From contig NZ_QHKS01000008.1 of the NCBI RefSeq assembly GCF_003353175.1, positions 124,001 through 188,000 on the forward strand: a stretch of DNA of 64,000 bases. The letters are read 5' to 3'. Below are positions 43,730 to 51,510 of the stretch, in pieces. The notes under the pieces were generated by a model. That model saw only the letters and a list, made by a program, of their open reading frames with translations. It had not been told where the DNA came from and did no database searches. Numbering within the stretch: the first letter of the stretch is position 1; the number at the start of each line of letters is the position of its first letter. The position numbers were made by a program, and so were the translations under genes. This DNA comes from Paraburkholderia lacunae (lineage in GTDB: Bacteria; Pseudomonadota; Gammaproteobacteria; Burkholderiales; Burkholderiaceae).

Positions 43730-44345
43730 GCCAGTCCTCAACGAAGACCGGCGCGACGCGCTGCAGGAGGTCGCCAATCTGGCGATGGGCCAGGCCGCGA
43801 CGCGCCTCGCGCGGCTGCTCGACGCGTTCATCGAATTGTCGGTGCCGCGTGTGAAGGTGGTGGCGGTGAGCGAGGCCGCGCAGGCGCTGCGCGAGATGAC
43901 CGGGATCCAGGACACGGTCAGCGCGGTGCGCCAGGGCTTTCGCTCCGATATCAAGGGCGAGGCGCTGGTGATCTGCCGCAGCGACAGCATCGAGCAGCTG
44001 TGTTCGCTCGTGAACGACCCGTACGCGCGCTCCACCTATGAGACGGTGAGCCAGAACGAACTCGTGTTCGACGTCGCCAACGTGCTGACGGGCGCGTGCG
44101 TCTCGTGCATTCTCGACCAGCTCGGGCGCACACCGGTTTTTTCGGCGCCCGGTCTGCTCGGCGAAGCGATGACGCTTGACGAGGTGTTCCAGCCCGGCGT
44201 GCTGCAATGGGAAGTCGCGTTGCTGGTCGAAGTGAATTTCGCGCTCGAAGACCAGAGCTTCCGTGCGCATCTCGTGATGCTGATGGCCGAAGACTCGATC
44301 CGCCACATGAACGATGCGCTCGACGCCCTCCTGTCCAGTTTATGA
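43722..44345 (+). CDS. CheC-like chemotaxis phosphatase
   Basis: A 207-residue CheC-family protein. The first phosphatase helix is D-x3-E-x2-N in DALQEVANLAMGQAATRL. The second is in NELVFDVANVLTGACVS, with Asp in place of the usual Glu but the Asn kept. Both active sites may thus work. The ATG at 43722 is inside the end of the CheY gene, and its stop overlaps the GGDEF gene start (ATGA), so all three are translationally coupled. It should dephosphorylate the adjacent CheY. Confidence 0.85.
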   Translation: MSEPVLNEDRRDALQEVANLAMGQAATRLARLLDAFIELSVPRVKVVAVSEAAQALREMTGIQDTVSAVRQGFRSDIKGEALVICRSDSIEQLCSLVNDPYARSTYETVSQNELVFDVANVLTGACVSCILDQLGRTPVFSAPGLLGEAMTLDEVFQPGVLQWEVALLVEVNFALEDQSFRAHLVMLMAEDSIRHMNDALDALLSSL

Positions 44346-45280
44346 ACGTACCCGCTGATTCGTTGAGCGATCTGGTAGTCGAACGTGTCGGCTTCGGCAT
44401 TTTCGTGCTCGATCGCGAGATGAACGTGTTGATGTGGAATCGGTTCATGCAGGATCACAGCGGTTTGTTGCCGGAACAAGTTGTCGGCAAATCGATCTTC
44501 GCGCATTTTCCCGAGTTGCCGCGCGTGTGGCTGTCGCGCAAAATCGAAAGCGTATTCCAGCTCGGCAGTTTCGCGTTCAGTTCGTGGGAACAGCGCCCGT
44601 ATCTGTTCAAGTTCGATCACGACCGGCCGATTACCGGCGGCGTCGATTTCATGCAGCAGGACTGCACCTTCATGCCGCTGACGCGCGATCGCGAAGTGGT
44701 GGCCGTGTGCGTCACGATCTCGGACGTCACACATGTCAGCATCGTGCAACGCGAGCGCGAGGAGGCGGTCGCCAAGCTGCAGGAGTTCGCGGACCGCGAC
44801 GGTCTGACGGGTATCGCCAATCGCCGTTTCTTCGAAACGCGCCTGCGCGACGAATACACGCGCTGGCAGCGTTACGGCGGCGACATGTCCGTGCTGCTGT
44901 TCGATCTCGATCACTTCAAGAAAATCAACGACCAGTTCGGCCACGGCGTCGGCGATACGGTGCTGCGCGTGATGGCGCAGCGGGTCGCCGAGGTGGTGCG
45001 GGCGCAGGACACCTTCGGGCGGTTCGGCGGCGAGGAGTTCGCCTTGCTGCTGCCGTGCACGCCGCTAGAGGACGCGATGCGGGTGGCCGAAAAGATTCGC
45101 CTGACGATCAGCGAGACGCCGGTCGAAGTGCAGGGCACGAGCGTGCCGGTGACGGCGAGCGTGGGCGGCGCGACGGCTCGCGTGGGCGTGCCGGCGTACG
45201 ACGTGCTGATCAACGAAGCCGATGCGGCGCTTTACAGCGCGAAGCGGCAGGGGCGCAACCGGTCGGTCGCGTTTATCTGA
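44342..45280 (+). CDS. PAS-GGDEF diguanylate cyclase
   Basis: A 312-residue protein. A PAS domain comes first (FGIFVLDREMNVLMWNRFMQDHSGL, ~15-130). A short signalling helix follows, then a GGDEF domain (ADRDGLTGIANRRFFETRLRDEY, and RFGGEEFALLLPCTPLEDA). The GGEEF active site is intact, as is the inhibitory RxxD site (RAQD), so it should make cyclic di-GMP under product feedback. It is soluble. Translational coupling to a CheY and a CheC-like protein suggests that CheY-phosphate modulates c-di-GMP output, which is inference. Confidence 0.92.
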   Translation: MNVPADSLSDLVVERVGFGIFVLDREMNVLMWNRFMQDHSGLLPEQVVGKSIFAHFPELPRVWLSRKIESVFQLGSFAFSSWEQRPYLFKFDHDRPITGGVDFMQQDCTFMPLTRDREVVAVCVTISDVTHVSIVQREREEAVAKLQEFADRDGLTGIANRRFFETRLRDEYTRWQRYGGDMSVLLFDLDHFKKINDQFGHGVGDTVLRVMAQRVAEVVRAQDTFGRFGGEEFALLLPCTPLEDAMRVAEKIRLTISETPVEVQGTSVPVTASVGGATARVGVPAYDVLINEADAALYSAKRQGRNRSVAFI

Positions 45281-45537
45281 ATCCGAATCGGGCGCCGGCG
45301 ATTCCCGCCCGCGCCGCGTACCGGCGTTGGATGCCTCGCCGCCGGTGCATAGGGCTCGCTTCAGGCCCCTTATTCGTCCCCAAAACTGCGGCATCTCACA
45401 AAGATTGTTATACTTTTCGCCGTTTCCGGCATACCTGCCGCGTGTTTCGCGCGTGTCCGCGCGTGCGTGCCGCTTACCCTGCGGGTAGGCATGACTTCTT
45501 GAACGCCTTTCAGCGGGCGCCTCCAGCGGAGATCGTC

Positions 45538-46386
45538 TTGGCTGTTTCCAATCTTGTCGTGGACGATACAGAAATCGACGCCGCTGCCGCCACGTCCGGC
45601 AGCTCGTTCTATCTCGCCATGCGCATTCTGCCGGCCGCGCAGCGCGACGCGATGTATCAGGTCTACGCTTTCTGCCGCGCTGTCGACGATATCGCCGACA
45701 GCGACATGCCGCGCGCCGAACGCGCCGCCGCGCTCGAGCGCTGGCGGGCCGACATCGACGCGTGCTACGCCGGCGCGCCGCGCGCTTCACTGCGCGCGCT
45801 GACGCGGCACATTCATACGTTTCATCTGCAACGCGAAGATTTTCACGCGATGATCGACGGCATGGCGATGGACGCCGCCGCCGACATCTGCGCGCCCGAC
45901 GAAGGCACGCTCGACCTGTATTGCGATCGTGTCGCGAGCGCGGCGGGCCGTCTATCGGTGAGGATATTCGGGATGCAGGACGAGCCGGGCCGTTTGCTGT
46001 CGCACCACTTGGGCCGCGCGCTGCAACTGACCAACATCCTGCGCGATATCGACGAAGACGCCGGTATCAATCGCTGTTACCTGCCGCTCGAATTGCTGGC
46101 GCGCGAGGGCATCGCGGTGACGAGCCCGGCGCAGATCGCCGACGATCCGTCGCTGCCGCGCGTGTGCGCGACGCTCGCCGAGCGCGCCAAAGAACACTTC
46201 GCCGCCTCCGACGCGATCATGGATCGCGAGCCGCGCAGCCACGTGCGCGCGCCGCGCATCATGTCGGGTGTCTATCGCGTGCTGCTCGAGCGCACGCTCG
46301 AGCGCGGCTTCGATATTCCGCGCACGAAGGTCAGCAAGCCGCGCATGCGCATGCTGTGGATCGTCGCGCGTTACGCGCTCTTCTGA
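45538..46386 (+). CDS. hpnD: Presqualene diphosphate synthase
   Basis: A 282-residue squalene/phytoene-synthase-family enzyme that joins two farnesyl diphosphates into presqualene diphosphate. The first Asp-rich motif is CRAVDDIADSD and the second is LTNILRDIDEDAG, followed by RCYLPLELL. The best start is TTG at 45538 (GGAG 8 bases upstream); no in-frame ATG lies nearby in a good place, so the start is moderately sure. It is followed by hpnE after 4 bases. Its codons 140-145 form an exact origin iteron (45957-45973). Confidence 0.92.
   Translation: MAVSNLVVDDTEIDAAAATSGSSFYLAMRILPAAQRDAMYQVYAFCRAVDDIADSDMPRAERAAALERWRADIDACYAGAPRASLRALTRHIHTFHLQREDFHAMIDGMAMDAAADICAPDEGTLDLYCDRVASAAGRLSVRIFGMQDEPGRLLSHHLGRALQLTNILRDIDEDAGINRCYLPLELLAREGIAVTSPAQIADDPSLPRVCATLAERAKEHFAASDAIMDREPRSHVRAPRIMSGVYRVLLERTLERGFDIPRTKVSKPRMRMLWIVARYALF
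45957..45973 (+). repeat. Origin iteron embedded in hpnD
   Basis: GGTGAGGATATTCGGGA fits the 17-bp origin consensus in full and has the same orientation as the main array 16 kb away. It encodes part of SVRIFGM through codons AGG and ATA, both rare in this GC-rich genome. Confidence 0.7.
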
Positions 46387-46390
46387 GCTG

Positions 46391-47674
46391 ATGCAAAAGC
46401 TCGTCCATGTGATCGGCGCTGGCCTCGCTGGCCTGGCCGCCGCGGTGCAATTGCAGCGGCGCGGCGCGCAAGTCGTGCTGCATGAAGCGGCGGCCCAGGC
46501 GGGCGGCCGTTGCCGTTCGTATTACGACAGCACGCTGGGCGCGACGATCGACAGCGGCAATCACATGGTGTTGTCAGGCAATTTCGCGACGTTCAACTAC
46601 TTGCGCGCGATCGGCGCCGCCGACGAGCTGATCGGTCCGGCTCAGCCCGACTATCCGTTCGTGGATCTGGCGACGCGGGCGCGCTGGACGGTGCGCCTGT
46701 CGCCGGGAAAGCTGCCGTGGTGGGTCTTCGACCCCAACGCACGTGTGCCGAACACCGGCCCGGGCGATTATCTGGCGCTCATGCCGCTGCTGTTCGCCAA
46801 ACCCGCTCGCACGGTGGCGCAGACCATGCGTTGCAATGGCCCGCTGTGGGACCGCTTGCTGCGGCCGCTGTTTGTCGCGCTCCTGAATGTCGAGCCGCGT
46901 GAAGCGTCGGCGGAGCTGACGGGCGCGATGGTCCGGGAAACCCTGCTGGCCGGTGGCCTCGCGTGCCGGCCGCTGGTGGCGCGCAACGGTCTGGGCAGCG
47001 CCTTTGTCGATCCGGCGCTGCGCCTGTTGCAACATGGCGGCGCGGCGATCCGGCTCGGTTCGCGCCTGAAAGACATTCAGTTTGCCAGCCCCGGCACCGG
47101 CCCCGGCCCCGGCCGCGTGTCGAAGCTGGTTTTCGCTGACGAAAGCATCGCGATCGAAGCGAACCAGGCCGTGATTCTCGCGGTGCCGCCGGAGATCGCT
47201 CAAACGGTCGTCCCCGGTTTGCGCGCACCCAATCGCTTCGCGGCGGTCGCCAACGTACATTTCGCGGTCGAGCCGCCGTTCGGTTTGCCGCCGATTACGG
47301 GGTTGCTGAACGCGACCGCCGATTGGCTGTTCGCGGCCGATGGCCGGCTCTCGGTGACGATCAACGCCGCGGACCGCGTGCTCGACATGCCGCATGAAGC
47401 GCTGGCGCAAACCGTCTGGACCGAAGTGGCCCAGGCCGCCAGTTTGCCGGCCGAGCCGATGCCGGCCTGGCAAGTCGTGATGGAAAAGCGCGCGACGTTT
47501 GCCGCGTTGCCGGATCAGGAAACGCTGCGGCCCGGTACGCGTACTCGCTGGAACAACTTGATGCTCGCGGGCGACTGGACGGCTACCGGCCTGCCCGCGA
47601 CGATCGAAGGCGCGGTCCGCTCCGGCCAGAAGGCCGCGGACACGCTGCTGAATCAACCGATGGAACGCCGATGA
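46391..47674 (+). CDS. hpnE: Hydroxysqualene dehydroxylase
   Basis: A 427-residue FAD-dependent amine-oxidase-fold protein. The dinucleotide motif is VIGAGLAGLAAAVQLQRRGA, then EAAAQAGGRCRSYYD, and the C-terminal FAD contact is MLAGDWTATGLPATIEGAVRSGQ. With HpnC and HpnD it turns farnesyl diphosphate into squalene; HpnE removes the hydroxyl from hydroxysqualene. The ATG at 46391 follows the hpnD stop closely, and the stop overlaps the shc start (ATGA), so hpnD-hpnE-shc-hpnG form one transcript. Confidence 0.93.
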   Translation: MQKLVHVIGAGLAGLAAAVQLQRRGAQVVLHEAAAQAGGRCRSYYDSTLGATIDSGNHMVLSGNFATFNYLRAIGAADELIGPAQPDYPFVDLATRARWTVRLSPGKLPWWVFDPNARVPNTGPGDYLALMPLLFAKPARTVAQTMRCNGPLWDRLLRPLFVALLNVEPREASAELTGAMVRETLLAGGLACRPLVARNGLGSAFVDPALRLLQHGGAAIRLGSRLKDIQFASPGTGPGPGRVSKLVFADESIAIEANQAVILAVPPEIAQTVVPGLRAPNRFAAVANVHFAVEPPFGLPPITGLLNATADWLFAADGRLSVTINAADRVLDMPHEALAQTVWTEVAQAASLPAEPMPAWQVVMEKRATFAALPDQETLRPGTRTRWNNLMLAGDWTATGLPATIEGAVRSGQKAADTLLNQPMERR

Positions 47675-49695
47675 ACGATTTATCCCAAGCCCAGCAGCTG
47701 GACGCCGTCCTGCCCGAATTCGCCGAGGCGCCGCAGAACGCGCCTGAAGTGGCGCCGCAAGCGCCCGCAACGCCGCTCGACGCCTCGATCACGCGCGCGA
47801 CCGATGCGATCCTCGGCGCGCAGAAACCGGACGGCCACTGGGTCTACGAACTCGAAGCCGACGCGACGATTCCCGCCGAATACGTGCTGCTGGTCCACTA
47901 TCTCGGCGAAACGCCGAACGTGGAACTGGAGCAGAAGATCGCGCGCTACCTGCGCCGCATCCAGCTGGATAACGGCGGCTGGCCGCTCTTCACCGACGGC
48001 GCGCTCGACATCAGCGCCAGCGTGAAGGCGTACTTCGCGCTGAAGATGATCGGCGACCCGGCAGACGCCGAACATATGGTCCGCGCGCGCGATGCGATTC
48101 TGGCGCACGGCGGCGCGGAACAGTCGAACGTGTTCACGCGGATTCTGCTCGCGCTGTTCGGTGTGGTGTCGTGGCGCGCGGTGCCGATGATGCCCGCCGA
48201 AATCATGCTGCTACCCGAGTGGTTCCCGTTCCATCTGTCGAAGGTGTCGTACTGGGCGCGTACCGTGATCGTGCCGCTGCTGGTGCTGAACGCGAAGCGG
48301 CCGGTCGCGCGCAATCCGCGCCGCGTGCGTATCGACGAGTTGTTCCGCGGCGCGCCGGTCAACACCGGCCCGCGGGCCCGCGCGCCGCATCAGCATGTCG
48401 GCTGGTTCCGTTTCTTCAGCGGCGTGGACGTGCTGCTGCGCGCCGTGGACGGCCTGTTGCCGAAGGCGACGCGCGAACGCGCGGTGCGCGCGGCGGTGGC
48501 GTTCGTCGACGAACGGCTGAACGGCGAAGACGGCCTTGGCGCGATTTTCCCGGCGATGGCCAATTCGGTGATGATGTACGACGTGCTCGGCTATCCAGCC
48601 GATCATCCGAATCGCGCGATTGCCCGCCAGTCGATCGAGAAGCTGCTCGTCATCAAGGACGACGAAGCCTATTGCCAGCCGTGTTTGTCGCCGGTATGGG
48701 ATACCTCGCTCGCCGCGCACGCGTTGCTCGAAACCGGCGAGGCGCATGCCGAGCAAGCCGCTGAACGCGGACTGGCGTGGCTGCGTCCGCTGCAGATTCT
48801 CGACGTGCGCGGCGACTGGATCTCGCGCCGTCCGAATGCGCGGCCTGGCGGCTGGGCGTTCCAGTACAACAACGCGCACTACCCGGACGTCGACGATACG
48901 GCGGTGGTGGCGATGGCGATGCATCGCTGCGCGGCGCTGACGCAATCGGACGTCGATCGCGAAGCCATTGCGCGCGCGCGCGAATGGGTGGTCGGCATGC
49001 AGAGCAGTGATGGCGGCTGGGGCGCGTTCGAGCCGGAAAACACCCAGTACTACCTGAATAACATCCCGTTCTCCGATCACGGCGCGCTGCTCGATCCGCC
49101 GACCGCGGACGTGTCGGGCCGCTGTCTGTCGATGCTCGCGCAACTTGGCGAACTGCCGGCCGGCAGCGAGCCTGCGCAGCGCGCTTTTGATTACATGCTC
49201 AAGGAACAGGAATCGGACGGCAGCTGGTACGGGCGCTGGGGCCTGAACTACATCTACGGCACGTGGACCGCGCTGTGTTCGCTGAACGCCGCGGGTATGC
49301 CGCACGACGATCCGCGCATCAGGCGCGCCGTGCAATGGCTGCTGTCGATCCAGAATCAGGATGGCGGCTGGGGCGAGGCCGGCGAGAGCTACAAGCTCGA
49401 CTACCGCGGCTACGAGCGCGCGCCGAGCACAGCCTCGCAAACCGCGTGGGCGCTGATGGGTTTGATGGCGGCCGGCGAGGTGAATCACGAGGCGGTCACG
49501 CGCGGTATCGATTATTTGCAGCGCGAACAGCGTGAGCATGGTCTGTGGGACGAAACGCGCTTTACCGCGACCGGCTTCCCGCGCGTGTTCTATCTGCGTT
49601 ATCACGGCTATCGGAAGTTCTTCCCGTTGTGGGCGCTGGCGCGCTTCCGCCATCTGAAACGTAACGGGCTGGCGCGCGTCACGGTTGGGATGTAA
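47671..49695 (+). CDS. shc: Squalene-hopene cyclase
   Basis: A 674-residue membrane-bound cyclase that folds squalene into hopene or hopanol. The catalytic DXDD is in YPDVDDTAVVAMAMH (about 400). QW repeats that stabilise the double barrel are numerous (QLDNGGWPLF, MQSSDGGWGAFE, QESDGSWYGRWG, IQNQDGGWGE). The length is right (E. coli lacks it; Alicyclobacillus has 631). A Pro/Ala-rich first 40 residues extends the usual N-terminus. It overlaps hpnE and is 3 bases before hpnG. Confidence 0.97.
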   Translation: MNDLSQAQQLDAVLPEFAEAPQNAPEVAPQAPATPLDASITRATDAILGAQKPDGHWVYELEADATIPAEYVLLVHYLGETPNVELEQKIARYLRRIQLDNGGWPLFTDGALDISASVKAYFALKMIGDPADAEHMVRARDAILAHGGAEQSNVFTRILLALFGVVSWRAVPMMPAEIMLLPEWFPFHLSKVSYWARTVIVPLLVLNAKRPVARNPRRVRIDELFRGAPVNTGPRARAPHQHVGWFRFFSGVDVLLRAVDGLLPKATRERAVRAAVAFVDERLNGEDGLGAIFPAMANSVMMYDVLGYPADHPNRAIARQSIEKLLVIKDDEAYCQPCLSPVWDTSLAAHALLETGEAHAEQAAERGLAWLRPLQILDVRGDWISRRPNARPGGWAFQYNNAHYPDVDDTAVVAMAMHRCAALTQSDVDREAIARAREWVVGMQSSDGGWGAFEPENTQYYLNNIPFSDHGALLDPPTADVSGRCLSMLAQLGELPAGSEPAQRAFDYMLKEQESDGSWYGRWGLNYIYGTWTALCSLNAAGMPHDDPRIRRAVQWLLSIQNQDGGWGEAGESYKLDYRGYERAPSTASQTAWALMGLMAAGEVNHEAVTRGIDYLQREQREHGLWDETRFTATGFPRVFYLRYHGYRKFFPLWALARFRHLKRNGLARVTVGM

Positions 49696-49698
49696 CGG

Positions 49699-50427
49699 AT
49701 GCCGCTTTCGACAACCCCGTTCGTCGGCGCCGGCAGCAGCACCTTGCCGGTCATTGCGGTGACCGGGATGGCCTTCGAGGCGCGCATCGCGCGCGGCAAG
49801 GGCGTCGAGGTGGTGTACGCCGCGCGCGCCGATCTGCTGGAGCGCGCGCTGAGCGCGGCGGTCGCGCGCGGGTGCGCAGGGATTATCAGCTTCGGCACGG
49901 CGGGTGGTTTGGCGCCCGATCTGGAGCCGGGCACGCTGATCGTTGCGGAAGCGGTCGAGGGACCGTTTGGGCGGCTCGAAACCGATCCGCGCTGGACGGA
50001 CCGGCTGGCTGCCGCGCTGGCCGTCGGGCCGCTCGCGGCGCGCCTGCGGCGCGGCCTGGTGGCGGCCGTCAGTGCGCCTTTAGTCAGCGCCGACGCCAAG
50101 CGGATGCTGCATCGCTCGACCGGCGCATTGGCTGTCGATATGGAATCGCATATCGCCGGGGCCACAGCCGCCGCGCGCGGCGTGCCGTTCGCCGTATGCC
50201 GCGCGATCGTCGATCCGGCGTGGCGGACGCTGCCTTCGGCGGCGACAGCGGGCCTGCGCGATGACGGCAGCACTGCGATCGCGCCGATTCTGCGCGAATT
50301 GCTGCGGCAGCCGTCGCAGATCGGGGCGCTGATTCAGGTCGCCGCCGATGCCCGGGCGGCTCGCACTTCTTTGGTTCAGATGCGCCACGCGCTGGGAGAG
50401 GCCGGGGCCTTGCGGCTGGGGGGCTGA
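49699..50427 (+). CDS. hpnG: Hopanoid-associated nucleoside phosphorylase
   Basis: A 242-residue phosphorylase-superfamily enzyme. HpnG removes adenine from adenosylhopane on the way to ribosylhopane and bacteriohopanetetrol. Marks are VTGMAFEARIARGKGVE, IISFGTAGGLAPDLEPGTLIVAE and the substrate-binding Glu in VDMESHIAGATAAARGV. It directly follows shc, the usual hpn order. Its substrate adenosylhopane is made by HpnH, encoded at 55081. Confidence 0.9.
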   Translation: MPLSTTPFVGAGSSTLPVIAVTGMAFEARIARGKGVEVVYAARADLLERALSAAVARGCAGIISFGTAGGLAPDLEPGTLIVAEAVEGPFGRLETDPRWTDRLAAALAVGPLAARLRRGLVAAVSAPLVSADAKRMLHRSTGALAVDMESHIAGATAAARGVPFAVCRAIVDPAWRTLPSAATAGLRDDGSTAIAPILRELLRQPSQIGALIQVAADARAARTSLVQMRHALGEAGALRLGG

Positions 50428-50536
50428 CGGCGGGCGCCCAGCCGGTCTGTGCGCCGGCTTGCGCCGAAGCGCCTATCCCCGCCTTCGTTCCGATGTCGCC
50501 ATGACCCGTCGCCTTGCGCGCGACGCTGCGTCCGGC

Positions 50537-51508
50537 TTACTTATTGCCCGTAGGCGCGGTTTCAGACGCCGGAGTCGGTGTCTTCGCGCCCGAAGCTGCT
50601 GCCGGGGCCGCAGCAGGCGCGTTTGGCGTCTCGCCAGGGTCTGTGTAGTTCGGCGCACCCGCCGGAGCGCCTGTGGCGCTTCCGGAGGCCGCGTTCGGCG
50701 CTTGTGCCGCGTCGCCCGGGTCCGTGTAGTTCGGCAGGCCTGCCGGTGCGCCCGCTGCCGCGCCCTTGGCGGGCCCGGCCGACGCGCCGGAGTCGTCCTG
50801 GTCTTCGTAGTTCGGCGGCGGCGCCGCGCCCTCGCCGGTGCCGCGCAGACGCGCTTTACGCTGCTGCGTGTAGGCGTCGCGCACGAACGAGTATTTGTCG
50901 AGCGCGGCTTGTTCCAGCAGGTTCGTGGCGCCCAGCAGATCCGAGCGCACGCTGACGAACTGCAGCACGTACAGTGGATTGCGCTCGGCCGGTTCGATGT
51001 AATTCAGCGGGTTGAACTTCACATCCACCACCAGACCCATGCTGTCGCGCACCGTGCTCGGACCGAACAGCGGCAGGACGAGATACGGCCCCGACGGCAC
51101 GCCCCAGTGGCCGAGCGTCAGGCCGAAGTCCTGGTGGTGCTTCGGCAGGCCGGCCGGCGTCGCCCAGTCGAGCAGGCCGCCCAGGCCGAAGGTCGAATTG
51201 AACGCGAAGCGAACGATGTCTTCGGTCGCGTCGGTGATCTTCAATTGCAACAGGTTGTTCGCGGCGTTGCTCAGGTCGCCGAGATTCGAGAAGAAGTTGC
51301 TCACCGCCGTACGCAACGGCTTCGGCGTGACCTTCTGATAACCCTTGGCGGCCGGGACGGCGATATAGCGGTCGAGGCCGTCATTGAAGTTGAACACGAC
51401 CCGGTTCACCGGTTCGAACGGGTCGCCAGGCTTGCGGTCAGGGCCGGTCGCGCAACCTGAGATCAGACCGGTGGCGACGAGCGCCAGCGCGGTGGTTCGC
51501 AGCTTCAT
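50537..51508 (-). CDS. mlaA: MlaA/VacJ-family outer-membrane lipoprotein
   Basis: A 323-residue lipoprotein (signal ending LVATGLISGCATG). The MlaA core (about 25-235) begins PGDPFEPVNRVVFNFNDGLDRYIAVPAAKGY and includes FGLGGLLDWATPAGLP and FGPSTVRDSMG. MlaA forms a donut in the outer membrane that removes mislocalised phospholipid. The last ~85 residues are an extra disordered tail with three NY-x-D repeats (PPPNYEDQDD, GLPNYTDPGD, GAPNYTDPGE). It lies 2 bases after hpnN and shares its transcript, so here it probably works in hopanoid or lipid traffic. Confidence 0.92.
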   Translation of the reverse strand: MKLRTTALALVATGLISGCATGPDRKPGDPFEPVNRVVFNFNDGLDRYIAVPAAKGYQKVTPKPLRTAVSNFFSNLGDLSNAANNLLQLKITDATEDIVRFAFNSTFGLGGLLDWATPAGLPKHHQDFGLTLGHWGVPSGPYLVLPLFGPSTVRDSMGLVVDVKFNPLNYIEPAERNPLYVLQFVSVRSDLLGATNLLEQAALDKYSFVRDAYTQQRKARLRGTGEGAAPPPNYEDQDDSGASAGPAKGAAAGAPAGLPNYTDPGDAAQAPNAASGSATGAPAGAPNYTDPGETPNAPAAAPAAASGAKTPTPASETAPTGNK

Positions 51509-51510
51509 GC

